A DNA stretch of 64,000 nt from Pseudomonas sp. PA15(2017) (lineage in GTDB: Bacteria > Pseudomonadota > Gammaproteobacteria > Pseudomonadales > Pseudomonadaceae), in contig NZ_MSXV01000032.1 in assembly GCF_001945395.1 (NCBI RefSeq), positions 73,906-137,905 on the forward strand, read 5' to 3'. The notes beneath the pieces were generated by a model. That model saw only the letters and a list, made by a program, of their open reading frames with translations, searched no databases and had not been told where the DNA came from. The position numbers and the translations under genes are program-made. Positions 19,543 through 26,986 of this stretch are shown here, one piece after another (position 1 is the stretch's first letter; every line of letters starts with the position of its first letter).

Positions 19543-20706
19543 TTAATATGCGACCTGATAGATGGCCAGCGCTTGGGCCTGAGTCATTTCTCGCGGATTG
19601 TTGACCAGCAGACGGTCATGCAGCATGGCGTCGGCGGCCAGACGCGGCAGCAAATCCTGCTCGACGCCTATATCACGTAGGCGCGCGGGTAAACCGCTGC
19701 GCTCGCTAAGGTCGGCCAGCTCGATGATGAATTGCTCGGTGTGATCCGTGGCATCGCCGCTGCGCAGGCGCTCGCCTAACAACAGCGGTGCCAATTCCTC
19801 GTAGAGCGGCGCGGCCACCGAGGCGTTGAAGCCCAGCACATGGGGCAGCAGCACCGCCGTGCTGACACCATGGGGCACCTGGCAATGTCCGCCCAGCGGA
19901 TAAGCCAACGCATGCACCGCCGCCAGCGGCGCGTTGGCATAAGCCTGCCCGGCCAGGCAGGCGCCCAGCAGCATGGCCTGGCGGGCCTCACGATTGCCGC
20001 CATTGTGTACGGCCTCGTCCAGGTTGGCACCGAGCAGGCTCAGCGCTTCGCGCGCCAGCATGTCGGACAGCGGATTCTTGCGCCGCGCGCCGGTATAGGC
20101 CTCGACGGCGTGTCCCATGGCCAACATGCCGCAGGCCGCGGTGACCGGCGCCGGCAACTGCAGGGTGAGTTCGGCATCGAGCAGTGCCAGGTCCGGCAAC
20201 AGGCGCGCCGACACCACCGCGACCCGGGTAGCATGCTGGGTGGTCATCACGGCGATGGGCGTCACTTCGGAGCCGCTACCAGCCGTGGTCGGCACCTGAA
20301 TCAGCGGCAAGCGATGCCCCGCTGCTTTGTCGATGCCGTAAAGATCGCCCAGCGTCTGCCGGCAATCGGGATGCGCCAGCTGCGCGACCAACTTGGCTAC
20401 ATCCAACGAGCTGCCGCCGCCAAAGCCGATCACCAGCTCGGCCTGGGCGTCCTTGGCGAACTGTGTGGCATTGCCGACCACGGCTTCCGGCGCACCCGCC
20501 AGCACCCCGTCGAACACGTGCAGCGCGACGCCGCCCTTGGCAAAGGCGCTGCGTACATCTTCGAAGAAATCCTGCCGGGCAACACCGGCATCGGTCACCA
20601 GCGCTATGGAGCGCGCGCCCCAAGCCTGGCATAACGGCACAAGCCGCTGGACGGCTCCGGGCTCGCAGATGAGATGGGCGGCTGTAGCGAAGCTGAATGG
20701 CTGCAT
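19543..20706 (-). CDS. Iron-containing (group III) alcohol dehydrogenase family protein with an altered metal site
   Basis: A 387-residue dehydrogenase with the NAD-binding GGGSSLDVAK motif (97-106) and the PTTAGSGSE segment (139-147). The metal site normally uses Asp plus three His. Here His199 (GHAVEAY), His265 (VHALAYP) and His279 (PHG) are present, but the Asp four residues before the first His is Leu195 (GMLAMGH). It may bind metal weakly or use another chemistry, so 'alcohol dehydrogenase' is a family label only. The start at 20706 was chosen over one 81 bases upstream because conserved sequence begins there. Confidence 0.85.
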   Translation of the reverse strand: MQPFSFATAAHLICEPGAVQRLVPLCQAWGARSIALVTDAGVARQDFFEDVRSAFAKGGVALHVFDGVLAGAPEAVVGNATQFAKDAQAELVIGFGGGSSLDVAKLVAQLAHPDCRQTLGDLYGIDKAAGHRLPLIQVPTTAGSGSEVTPIAVMTTQHATRVAVVSARLLPDLALLDAELTLQLPAPVTAACGMLAMGHAVEAYTGARRKNPLSDMLAREALSLLGANLDEAVHNGGNREARQAMLLGACLAGQAYANAPLAAVHALAYPLGGHCQVPHGVSTAVLLPHVLGFNASVAAPLYEELAPLLLGERLRSGDATDHTEQFIIELADLSERSGLPARLRDIGVEQDLLPRLAADAMLHDRLLVNNPREMTQAQALAIYQVAY

Positions 20707-21115
20707 GGCGCTTTCCTCGTTCTGTGCAGCGCGATATCGCGCGAAAGACCATGCCCCTGTCACGCAAAGATCGCAGCATCCCGGCAAGGCCTCTGTTCAT
20801 AGTAGGTCGTGAGCCGGAATCCGCCCGGGAAAGCGCGCGAAGGCAGCCGTTCGTCGATTAACTGGCTGAGTTGACCAACGATTAGCGCCTGGCACGCCCA
20901 GTGTGCCTGCCAGGCGCCGTATCCAGGCGATTCCAACCCAGCCCAGTAACCACGCGTCTTTCGTTCGAAACCACGAGGATCGCCGCTGAAGCCGACAATT
21001 GCCTACAAAAAAAGTGCTAGTCCATCCAGTTCTTGGGGTTATGACATATCTGCCTAAAGCCTTCCGCTCGCTCGACTTAGACTGAATTTATCGAATCGAA
21101 AGACGGAGGTGACTC
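20707..21115. other. Intergenic region between divergent genes
   Basis: This roughly 400-base gap separates the dehydrogenase gene from the next plus-strand gene. It contains a hairpin with 10-base arms GCGCCTGGCA/TGCCAGGCGC (20885-20917) and an AT-richer stretch near 21005-21090. I see no gene and no convincing promoter boxes. Confidence 0.5.
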
Positions 21116-21619
21116 ATGCCCCTTTCCATCGACGGCATGAATATCGGCCAGTACAGCTATCGGCCAATTGGCACTACCAACAATGGGCTGCAGACCAACG
21201 CTCTGGATCGCGCGACGCCTGCGGCGCAGCGTCTGAACGATGCACAAGAGCAGTTGCTGGAACGTCGGCGTATCGATCAGGAACGTCAGGATCGCCTGCA
21301 AGAGACACGTGAAGAGCGTATCGCGCAGCAGGAGCAGCAACAAGAACGTGCCCTTCAGGTGCGCCAGCAACGTCAGGATGCAGCCCAGGAGCTGGACGAG
21401 CAGCTACGCGAGCAGCGGCTTGAGACACTTCAGGAGCAACGCCAGGAAGTGCTCAATCCACTGTCCGCAGAAAGCCTTGCCAGGCAGCGGGTACAGAGTG
21501 AAATTACTCCGCCGGCAGCTGATGCTGCGCAGGTGAGTCCGCGTTTGGCGGCTGAAGCCATTTCGGCTTATCGCCAAACGGCGTCCCCGGACTTCATCGG
21601 TCGTAGCCTGGTCGCCTGA
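21116..21619 (+). CDS. Hypothetical Gln/Arg/Glu-rich coiled-coil protein
   Basis: A 167-residue protein I do not recognise. A perfect ribosome site (GGAGGTGA) stands before the ATG, and a strong terminator follows, so it is very likely real. Residues about 38-112 form one long, highly charged coiled coil (QERQDRLQETREERIAQQEQ is typical). The N-terminus (MPLSIDGMNIGQYSYRPIG) and the C-terminus (SAYRQTASPDFIGRSLVA) are not charged. No signal peptide or membrane segment. The mixture of a short ordered head and a rod-like middle suggests a structural or adaptor role. Confidence 0.78.
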   Translation: MPLSIDGMNIGQYSYRPIGTTNNGLQTNALDRATPAAQRLNDAQEQLLERRRIDQERQDRLQETREERIAQQEQQQERALQVRQQRQDAAQELDEQLREQRLETLQEQRQEVLNPLSAESLARQRVQSEITPPAADAAQVSPRLAAEAISAYRQTASPDFIGRSLVA

Positions 21620-21638
21620 CCGGCGCTGAAATAGCCGC

Positions 21639-21685
21639 AAAAAAGCGGGCCCTGCATCAGATCGATGATCTGATGCAGGGCCCGC
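21639..21685. terminator. Bidirectional terminator between the coiled-coil gene and the HPF-like gene
   Basis: Perfect 19-base arms (GCGGGCCCTGCATCAGATC) with a GAT loop. An A run precedes the stem, giving T6 for minus-strand transcripts, and CTCTTGTT follows on the plus strand. It lies between two convergent genes. Confidence 0.88.
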
Positions 21686-21743
21686 CTCTTGTTCAACGGA
21701 GAGTTTTAAAAAGCGCCACTACACAAGGTGAGCGCCTCCGCTT

Positions 21744-22163
21744 TCACTCCTTGCCCAATGCCTCCTGGCGTTGCAGAAACTCTTCCTGCAGCAACGCATC
21801 GGCATTTTCCTCGTCACCTTCCAACTGCTGATGCAGATGACCAGTACCAACCGGCTTGCTTTCCAACTTGCCCACTAGGTGTTCCAGAGCATGACGCATT
21901 TTCTCGGCGGCGCCGTCGATGGCCTGCTCCAGCGATTCAGCCTTGTGAGTAACGGACAGCGGCTGATGGCCCTTGGGGCGAGCCTCGATCTGGCAGCGCT
22001 TGTCGTCCGCGCCGCTCTTGCCGCCGTTCTCGTCGCTGATATGCACTTCCACTCGCGACAGGAACTCCTCGTAACGCTCCAGACGATCCGCCACGGATCC
22101 GCTCACCCATTCCTGTAGCCGTGCGCTGCCTTCGATATGGTTGCTGTTCACATGAACTTGCAT
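21744..22163 (-). CDS. HPF/RaiA-family ribosome-associated protein
   Basis: A 139-residue protein with the beta-alpha-beta-beta-beta-alpha layout of hibernation factors: MQVHVNSNHIEGSARLQEWV, then the strand RVEVHISDENGG, the strand KRCQIEARPKG and the helix LEQAIDGAAEKMRHALEHLVGKL. Such proteins bind the 30S subunit and stabilise idle ribosomes in stationary phase. The C-terminal 35 residues are acidic and Gln-rich and differ from the long-HPF dimerisation domain. It stands apart from the rpoN-hpf locus, so it is probably a secondary paralogue. Confidence 0.82.
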   Translation of the reverse strand: MQVHVNSNHIEGSARLQEWVSGSVADRLERYEEFLSRVEVHISDENGGKSGADDKRCQIEARPKGHQPLSVTHKAESLEQAIDGAAEKMRHALEHLVGKLESKPVGTGHLHQQLEGDEENADALLQEEFLQRQEALGKE

Positions 22164-22274
22164 GGTCTTCCTCGCTTTCGACGGGTCTAGGAGCTTGGAG
22201 GCGATCGGGCGAGACTAGGTTCCTGTTGATTGCCGCTGCCGCCGGCGATTAAGGCGGCGGCGAGCGAGACCGCG

Positions 22275-22877
22275 TCAGAAGCGGTCGCGGATCACCACTT
22301 CATCGAATGGCAGTTTGCCGATACGAGGCTTGGCGTCGATGGCTTTCTTGCCTACGGCGACCATCAGAGCGATCACATGGTTGTCCGGCAGGTTGATCAG
22401 CTTGGCCACGGCGTCGAAATCGAAGCCATCCATGGGGCAGGAATCCAGGCCCTTGCCGCGCGCGGCGAGCATAAGGGTTTGCGCCACCAGGCCGCAGCTG
22501 CGCATGGTTTCGTCGCGCTGTACCTGTGGTTTGTCGCGGTAGTAGTTATCGATGGCGCCCGCCATGAACTGCTGCACTTCGACTGGCGCGCCATCCCACA
22601 CGCGGCCGACGTTCTTTTCCCAGCTGTCGACCTGGGCACAGACCACCACCAACATCGAGGCGTCGGTCATCTGCGCCTGCCCCCAGCCAACCTCGCGAAT
22701 CTGCTGACGCAGCGCCGGGTCGCTGACTTCCACCAAGCGAACGTGCTGCAGGTTGAAGGCCGTGGGCGCGAGCAGCGCCAGTTGCAGCAACTCGTTCTTT
22801 TCTTCGGCGCTCAAGGTGAAACCGGCGTCATAACCTTTGACGGCGCGGCGGGTGCGGATGGCTTCGTGAACATGCAT
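22275..22877 (-). CDS. Nitroreductase family FMN oxidoreductase
   Basis: A 200-residue flavoprotein of the NfsB/DrgA group that reduces nitroaromatics, quinones or similar acceptors with NAD(P)H. The FMN phosphate-binding segment is IRTRRAVKGYDAGF near the N-terminus. The motif GLDSCPMDGFD and C-terminal VAVGKKAIDAKPRIGKLPFDEV complete the pattern. AGGAG precedes the ATG at 22877; the upstream ATG in frame is not supported. The physiological substrate cannot be read from sequence. Confidence 0.9.
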   Translation of the reverse strand: MHVHEAIRTRRAVKGYDAGFTLSAEEKNELLQLALLAPTAFNLQHVRLVEVSDPALRQQIREVGWGQAQMTDASMLVVVCAQVDSWEKNVGRVWDGAPVEVQQFMAGAIDNYYRDKPQVQRDETMRSCGLVAQTLMLAARGKGLDSCPMDGFDFDAVAKLINLPDNHVIALMVAVGKKAIDAKPRIGKLPFDEVVIRDRF

Positions 22878-23152
22878 GGGGCTGGCTCCTGATGATGGCA
22901 ATGGAAGGATTCGCTGCAATGCTAGACAAGCCACTCCGGCAAAACCATGGGACCTTTACGATTCGATTCATCGTCTGCAACGATTTATTCGAAGCGCAGC
23001 CCGGTAAGGCTAACCGTCTCGCCAGAGCTCATGCTCGGCCATTGACGGGCTGCTAGACCGGACGCCTCTTGCAACGATAAAGGCTCAGAAGACACACTGG
23101 AGGCTCTAACAAGGCTATTCCAAACGAACGTTCGAGGGTTAAGCTATTACCC

Positions 23153-24283
23153 ATGACCAATTCGCCCTACATCGCCACGTCCTCTGCCGACGCCGCTGCG
23201 CTCAAGGTAGGTGGAGACTGGACACTCGCCCACTACGGCGCGCTGCTGCCCCAGGTCGCTGAGGCAAGACCGGCACTGGATGAAAACAGCCGCGCCGATT
23301 TCAGCGAGCTGAACGCACTGGACACCGCAGGCGCGAGCCTGCTGGTCGAACTACTCGGTGCGCAGCGACTGATCGCCTTGCTGTCCGATGACAGCCTCAG
23401 TGATGAGCGCCGCGCTCTACTGCACACCGTTGCCACGGCCATGCAGCAGCAACAACTGGTGAGCGAGCCTCCAAGCCGCTCAACCTACCGCGAGTTTTTC
23501 GGACATATCGGCGAGGTCGTGGAAGGCATCTGGCACAAGGTGGTCGGCTTGTTGGGCTTCGTCGGCCTTACCCTCGGCACCCTGTTGCTGATTCTGCTCA
23601 ACCCACGCCGCTGGCGGCTGACGTCGCTGGCCTCGCACCTCGAACAGATCGGCCTGAACGCCGTGCCGATCATTGCGCTGCTGACTTTTCTGGTCGGTGC
23701 CGTGGTGGCTTTTCTCGGCGCGACCATTCTCAGCGACTTCGGCGCGACCATCTACACGGTCGACCTGGTGGCATTCTCGTTCCTGCGCGAGTTCGGGGTG
23801 CTGCTCACCGCCATCCTGATGGCCGGCCGTACCGCCAGCGCCTTTACCGCGCAGATCGGTTCGATGAAGGCCAACGAGGAAATCGACGCGATCCGCACCC
23901 TGGGGCTCAATCCCATGGAGCTGCTGGTGCTGCCGCGGGTATTCGCCATGCTGATCGCCCTGCCACTGCTGACCTTTGTCGCCATGCTCTGCGGCATGCT
24001 CGGTGGTGCCGTGGTGTGCGTGCTGACACTGGATATCTCGCCGTCGATGTTTCTGTATCTGCTGCAGGAAAATATCCCGCTCAACCATTTTCTGGTCGGC
24101 ATGGGCAAAGCACCGATCTTTGCCTTTCTCATCGCGGTAATCGGCTGCCTGGAAGGCTTCAAGGTCACCGGCAGCGCGCAGTCAGTCGGCGAACGCACCA
24201 CTTCCGCCGTGGTGCAGTCGATCTTCGTGGTCATCGTGGTCGACGCCGTGGCGGCACTGTTTCTGATGGAGATGGGCTGGTGA
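23153..24283 (+). CDS. MCE-system ABC permease with fused STAS domain (MlaE/YrbE type)
   Basis: A 376-residue inner membrane protein. Residues about 10-100 form a STAS-like domain (ADFSELNALDTAGASLLVELL), the role played by separate MlaB in E. coli. Residues about 130-376 are a MlaE permease with five to six membrane segments and the conserved GSMKANEEIDAIRTLGLNP loop. It moves phospholipid or another hydrophobic compound together with the ATPase, MCE protein and lipoprotein encoded next. The stop overlaps the GTG of the ATPase by four bases. This is a four-gene operon distinct from canonical mlaFEDCB. Confidence 0.92.
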   Translation: MTNSPYIATSSADAAALKVGGDWTLAHYGALLPQVAEARPALDENSRADFSELNALDTAGASLLVELLGAQRLIALLSDDSLSDERRALLHTVATAMQQQQLVSEPPSRSTYREFFGHIGEVVEGIWHKVVGLLGFVGLTLGTLLLILLNPRRWRLTSLASHLEQIGLNAVPIIALLTFLVGAVVAFLGATILSDFGATIYTVDLVAFSFLREFGVLLTAILMAGRTASAFTAQIGSMKANEEIDAIRTLGLNPMELLVLPRVFAMLIALPLLTFVAMLCGMLGGAVVCVLTLDISPSMFLYLLQENIPLNHFLVGMGKAPIFAFLIAVIGCLEGFKVTGSAQSVGERTTSAVVQSIFVVIVVDAVAALFLMEMGW

Positions 24284-25059
24284 GTGGCGAAGCGATCATT
24301 CAGGTTCGTGACCTGACCAACCAGTTCGGCCCCCAGGTGGTGCACCAGCATCTGGACCTGGATCTGTATCGCGGCGAAGTGCTCGGCGTGGTGGGCGGCT
24401 CGGGCACCGGCAAATCGGTGCTGCTGCGCACCATCGTCGGCCTGCGCGAGCCCAGCGCCGGTAAGGTGCGGGTGTTCGGCGAGGATTTGCTGACGCTGTC
24501 CTCGCAGCAGCGTTCCGAGCTGGAGCGGCGCTTCGGCGTGCTCTACCAGCGCGGCGCGCTGTTTTCGTCGCTCACCGTGGTGGAGAACATCGCCCTGCCG
24601 CTGATCGAGCATGCCGGGCTGACGCGTTCCCAGGCCGAGCACCTGGCCGAGTCCAAAGTGGCACTGGTCGGCCTGCCGCCCCACGCCGGCAACAAGTATC
24701 CGAGCGAGCTTTCTGGCGGCATGGTCAAGCGCGCCGCCTTGGCCCGCGCCATGGCGCTGGAGCCGGACATCCTGTTTCTCGACGAGCCAACCGCAGGTCT
24801 AGACCCGATCGGCGCGGCGGCCTTCGACCAGTTGATCCGCACCCTGCGCGACGCCCTCGGGCTCAGCGTGTTTCTGGTCACCCACGACCTGGATACGCTT
24901 TACACCCTGTGCGACCGCGTGGCCGTGCTGTCACAGAAGCGGGTGCTGGTGGCTGACACCCTGGACGTGGTCGCCGCCACCGACGATCCCTGGATACAGG
25001 ACTATTTCCATGGCCCGCGCGGACGCGCGGCCGAACAGGCTGCAACGAGGATTAGCTGA
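24280..25059 (+). CDS. MCE-system ABC transporter ATPase (MlaF type)
   Basis: A 259-residue nucleotide-binding subunit. Walker A is GGSGTGKS near residue 40, the signature is LSGGMVKR and Walker B is DILFLDEPTAGLDP. The variant signature LSGGMxxR is typical of MlaF ATPases. The only start that fits the overlap with the permease is GTG at 24280 (GTGA junction); the frame runs open further upstream inside the permease gene. The MCE gene starts on the base after its stop. Confidence 0.93.
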   Translation: MSGEAIIQVRDLTNQFGPQVVHQHLDLDLYRGEVLGVVGGSGTGKSVLLRTIVGLREPSAGKVRVFGEDLLTLSSQQRSELERRFGVLYQRGALFSSLTVVENIALPLIEHAGLTRSQAEHLAESKVALVGLPPHAGNKYPSELSGGMVKRAALARAMALEPDILFLDEPTAGLDPIGAAAFDQLIRTLRDALGLSVFLVTHDLDTLYTLCDRVAVLSQKRVLVADTLDVVAATDDPWIQDYFHGPRGRAAEQAATRIS

Positions 25060-25977
25060 ATGGAACCACGCGCCCATCACGTCTTGATCGGCATGTTCAC
25101 GGTGGCGATCGTCAGCGCCATCCTGGTGTTCGCCCTGTGGCTGGGCAAGACCAGCGCCGACAAGCAGTTCAACTACTACGAGGTGATCTTCACCGAAGCG
25201 GTCAACGGCCTGTCCCAAGGTAGCGCTGTGCAGTACAGCGGCATCCGGGTCGGCGACGTCATCAGCCTGACCCTCGACCCGCAAGATCCGCGCAAGGTAC
25301 ACGCCACTATCCGCATCAACGGCACCACGCCGATCAAGGAAGACACCCGCGCGCGCCTGACCGTCACCAGCATCACCGGTGGTGCGGTGATTCAGCTGCA
25401 CGGCGGCTCGCCCGAGAGCCCGGCACTGAAAGCCAGAGACGGTCATACGCCAGTGATCGTTGCCGATCGCTCGCCGCTGTCGCAGTTGATGGCCAATGGC
25501 GAAGACCTGATGATCAGCGTGACCCGCCTGCTCGATCGCGCCAATGCCATGTTCTCCCGCGAGAACACCGAGAACATCGCCAAGACCCTGCGTAACCTGG
25601 AACACATCACCGCCAGTGTTTCCGAACAGCGCGAGGAGCTGCGCGAGGCCCTCGCGCAAATGTCCACCGCTGGGCGTGAGGCCAGTGCTTTGATGAACAA
25701 CGCCAACAAGCTGTTCAGCGGCCCGGCGCAGAACACCCTGCAGAGCGCCGAGCGCCTGGCCGCTTCGCTGGAGCGCAGCAGCAGCAACATCGAACAACTG
25801 CTACAGGACAACCGCGCCGCCCTCGACGGTGGCATGCAGGGCATCGGCGAGCTCGGCCCGGCCATCAACGAGCTGCGTGACACCCTGGGTTCTCTGCGCT
25901 CGTTCTCGCGGCGTCTGGAGGAAGACCCGGCCGGCTATCTGCTGCGCAGCGACAGCATCAAGGAGTTTCAACCATGA
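25060..25977 (+). CDS. MCE (MlaD-family) substrate-binding protein
   Basis: A 305-residue periplasmic protein anchored by one N-terminal helix (VLIGMFTVAIVSAILVFALW). A single MCE domain spans about residues 40-120 (QGSAVQYSGIRVGDVISLTL). A long helical tail follows (about 150-290), which in MCE proteins forms a tunnel or rod across the periplasm. It presumably hands lipid between the permease and the outer membrane. The four-base overlap (ATGA) with the lipoprotein gene shows tight coupling. Confidence 0.93.
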   Translation: MEPRAHHVLIGMFTVAIVSAILVFALWLGKTSADKQFNYYEVIFTEAVNGLSQGSAVQYSGIRVGDVISLTLDPQDPRKVHATIRINGTTPIKEDTRARLTVTSITGGAVIQLHGGSPESPALKARDGHTPVIVADRSPLSQLMANGEDLMISVTRLLDRANAMFSRENTENIAKTLRNLEHITASVSEQREELREALAQMSTAGREASALMNNANKLFSGPAQNTLQSAERLAASLERSSSNIEQLLQDNRAALDGGMQGIGELGPAINELRDTLGSLRSFSRRLEEDPAGYLLRSDSIKEFQP

Positions 25978-26603
25978 AAGCATTCGCCACTGCCGGTGCC
26001 CTGCTACTGACCAGCCTGCTCAGCGCCTGCTCGATCCTTCCCCAGGGTGAGGCTCTCGACGTGTACCTGCTGCCGAGCAATATGCCGGTGCGCACGGCCG
26101 ATGCGCCACGGGAAAGCTGGTCGCTGCGGGTCAACCGTCCGCAGAGCAGCCAGTTGCTGGACAGCCCGCGCATCGTCGTGCTGCCGCAAGGCGACCGCAT
26201 CAGCGCCTACCAGGGTGCCCGCTGGAGCGACCGCGCGCCGGCACTGTTTCGCGACCGGCTGATCGGCGCCTTTCTCGATGACGGCCGCATCGGCGCCGTC
26301 AGCAGCGACGACAGCCGGCTACAGGCCGATCTGGAGCTGAGCAGCGACCTGCGCGCCTTCCAGAGCGAGTACCGCAACGGCCGGCCCGAAGTGCATATCC
26401 TCCTCGACGCGCGCCTGGTACAGGCCGGCAACCAGCGCATCCTCGCCAGCCGCCGCTTCGAAGTCCGCCAGGTTGCCGGCGACACGGCGGTGGAATCGGT
26501 GGTCAAGACCTTCGGCACCGCCAACGACCAGCTTTCACGGCAACTGATGGATTGGGTGGTGAAAGAAGGCCAGCGTAATACGTCGGATAGCAGCAAGCCC
26601 TGA
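25974..26603 (+). CDS. ABC-type transport auxiliary lipoprotein (PqiC-like)
   Basis: A 209-residue lipoprotein. The lipobox LSAC gives Cys19 as the lipidated residue. The domain (PRIVVLPQGDRISAYQGARW, later VQAGNQRILASRRFEVRQ) fits the ABC_trans_aux family, to which E. coli PqiC belongs, an outer membrane partner of an MCE system. It closes the permease-ATPase-MCE operon. No MlaA or MlaC homologue lies nearby, so this system is nearer in design to Pqi or toluene-tolerance type clusters. Confidence 0.9.
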   Translation: MKAFATAGALLLTSLLSACSILPQGEALDVYLLPSNMPVRTADAPRESWSLRVNRPQSSQLLDSPRIVVLPQGDRISAYQGARWSDRAPALFRDRLIGAFLDDGRIGAVSSDDSRLQADLELSSDLRAFQSEYRNGRPEVHILLDARLVQAGNQRILASRRFEVRQVAGDTAVESVVKTFGTANDQLSRQLMDWVVKEGQRNTSDSSKP

Positions 26604-26930
26604 TTAGGGCGGCTTGTCTTCAGGTGCTAGAAGCCATTCAGCACCTTACTGTGGGAGCGGGCCATGCCCGCGAAGAAAATCACGGGCATGGACTCGGTGT
26701 GATCTTTCAGCCATGTCGGGTGGATGACGCTGTTTTCATCCACCGCGGCGGCTACCAGTAGGTGGACGTACGAAACGTCGTCCGCCCTGCTCAATAGCAG
26801 CCATTCAGCGCCCTAATGTGGGAGCGGGCCATGCCCGCGAAAAAGTCTCGGGCATCCCCACCCGCACTCGCCAGTGCCCTGCTACGTCCTGCTATCGCAC
26901 TCCAGCAAATGGCGCCTGCACAACACTATA
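26604..26930. repeat. Repeat-rich gap with a direct duplication of a REP-containing unit
   Basis: Between two convergent operons, 26628-26689 and 26795-26856 are imperfect copies of the same unit of about 62 bases. Each starts TAG(A/C)AGCCATTCAGC and runs through GTGGGAGCGGGCCATGCCCG into a half-palindrome. The sequence between copies contains another small hairpin. No coding sequence is evident. Confidence 0.7.
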
Positions 26931-26970
26931 AAAACGGCCGGTGTGATCGCTCACACCGGCCGCTTGTTTT
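26928..26970. terminator. Terminator of clpB
   Basis: Twelve-base arms (CGGCCGGTGTGA) with a 4-base loop, followed on the minus strand by a T5 run and on the plus strand by CTTGTTTT, so it can stop transcripts from both sides. It lies about 20 bases past the clpB stop. Confidence 0.88.
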
Positions 26971-26986
26971 GCTGCAGTTGCGGGCG

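Noticed and set aside
20785..20830. Possible fourth copy of the MITE-like element (CTCTGTTCATAGTAGG)
   Set aside because: Only the first 10-12 bases resemble the left end; no interior match and no right end.
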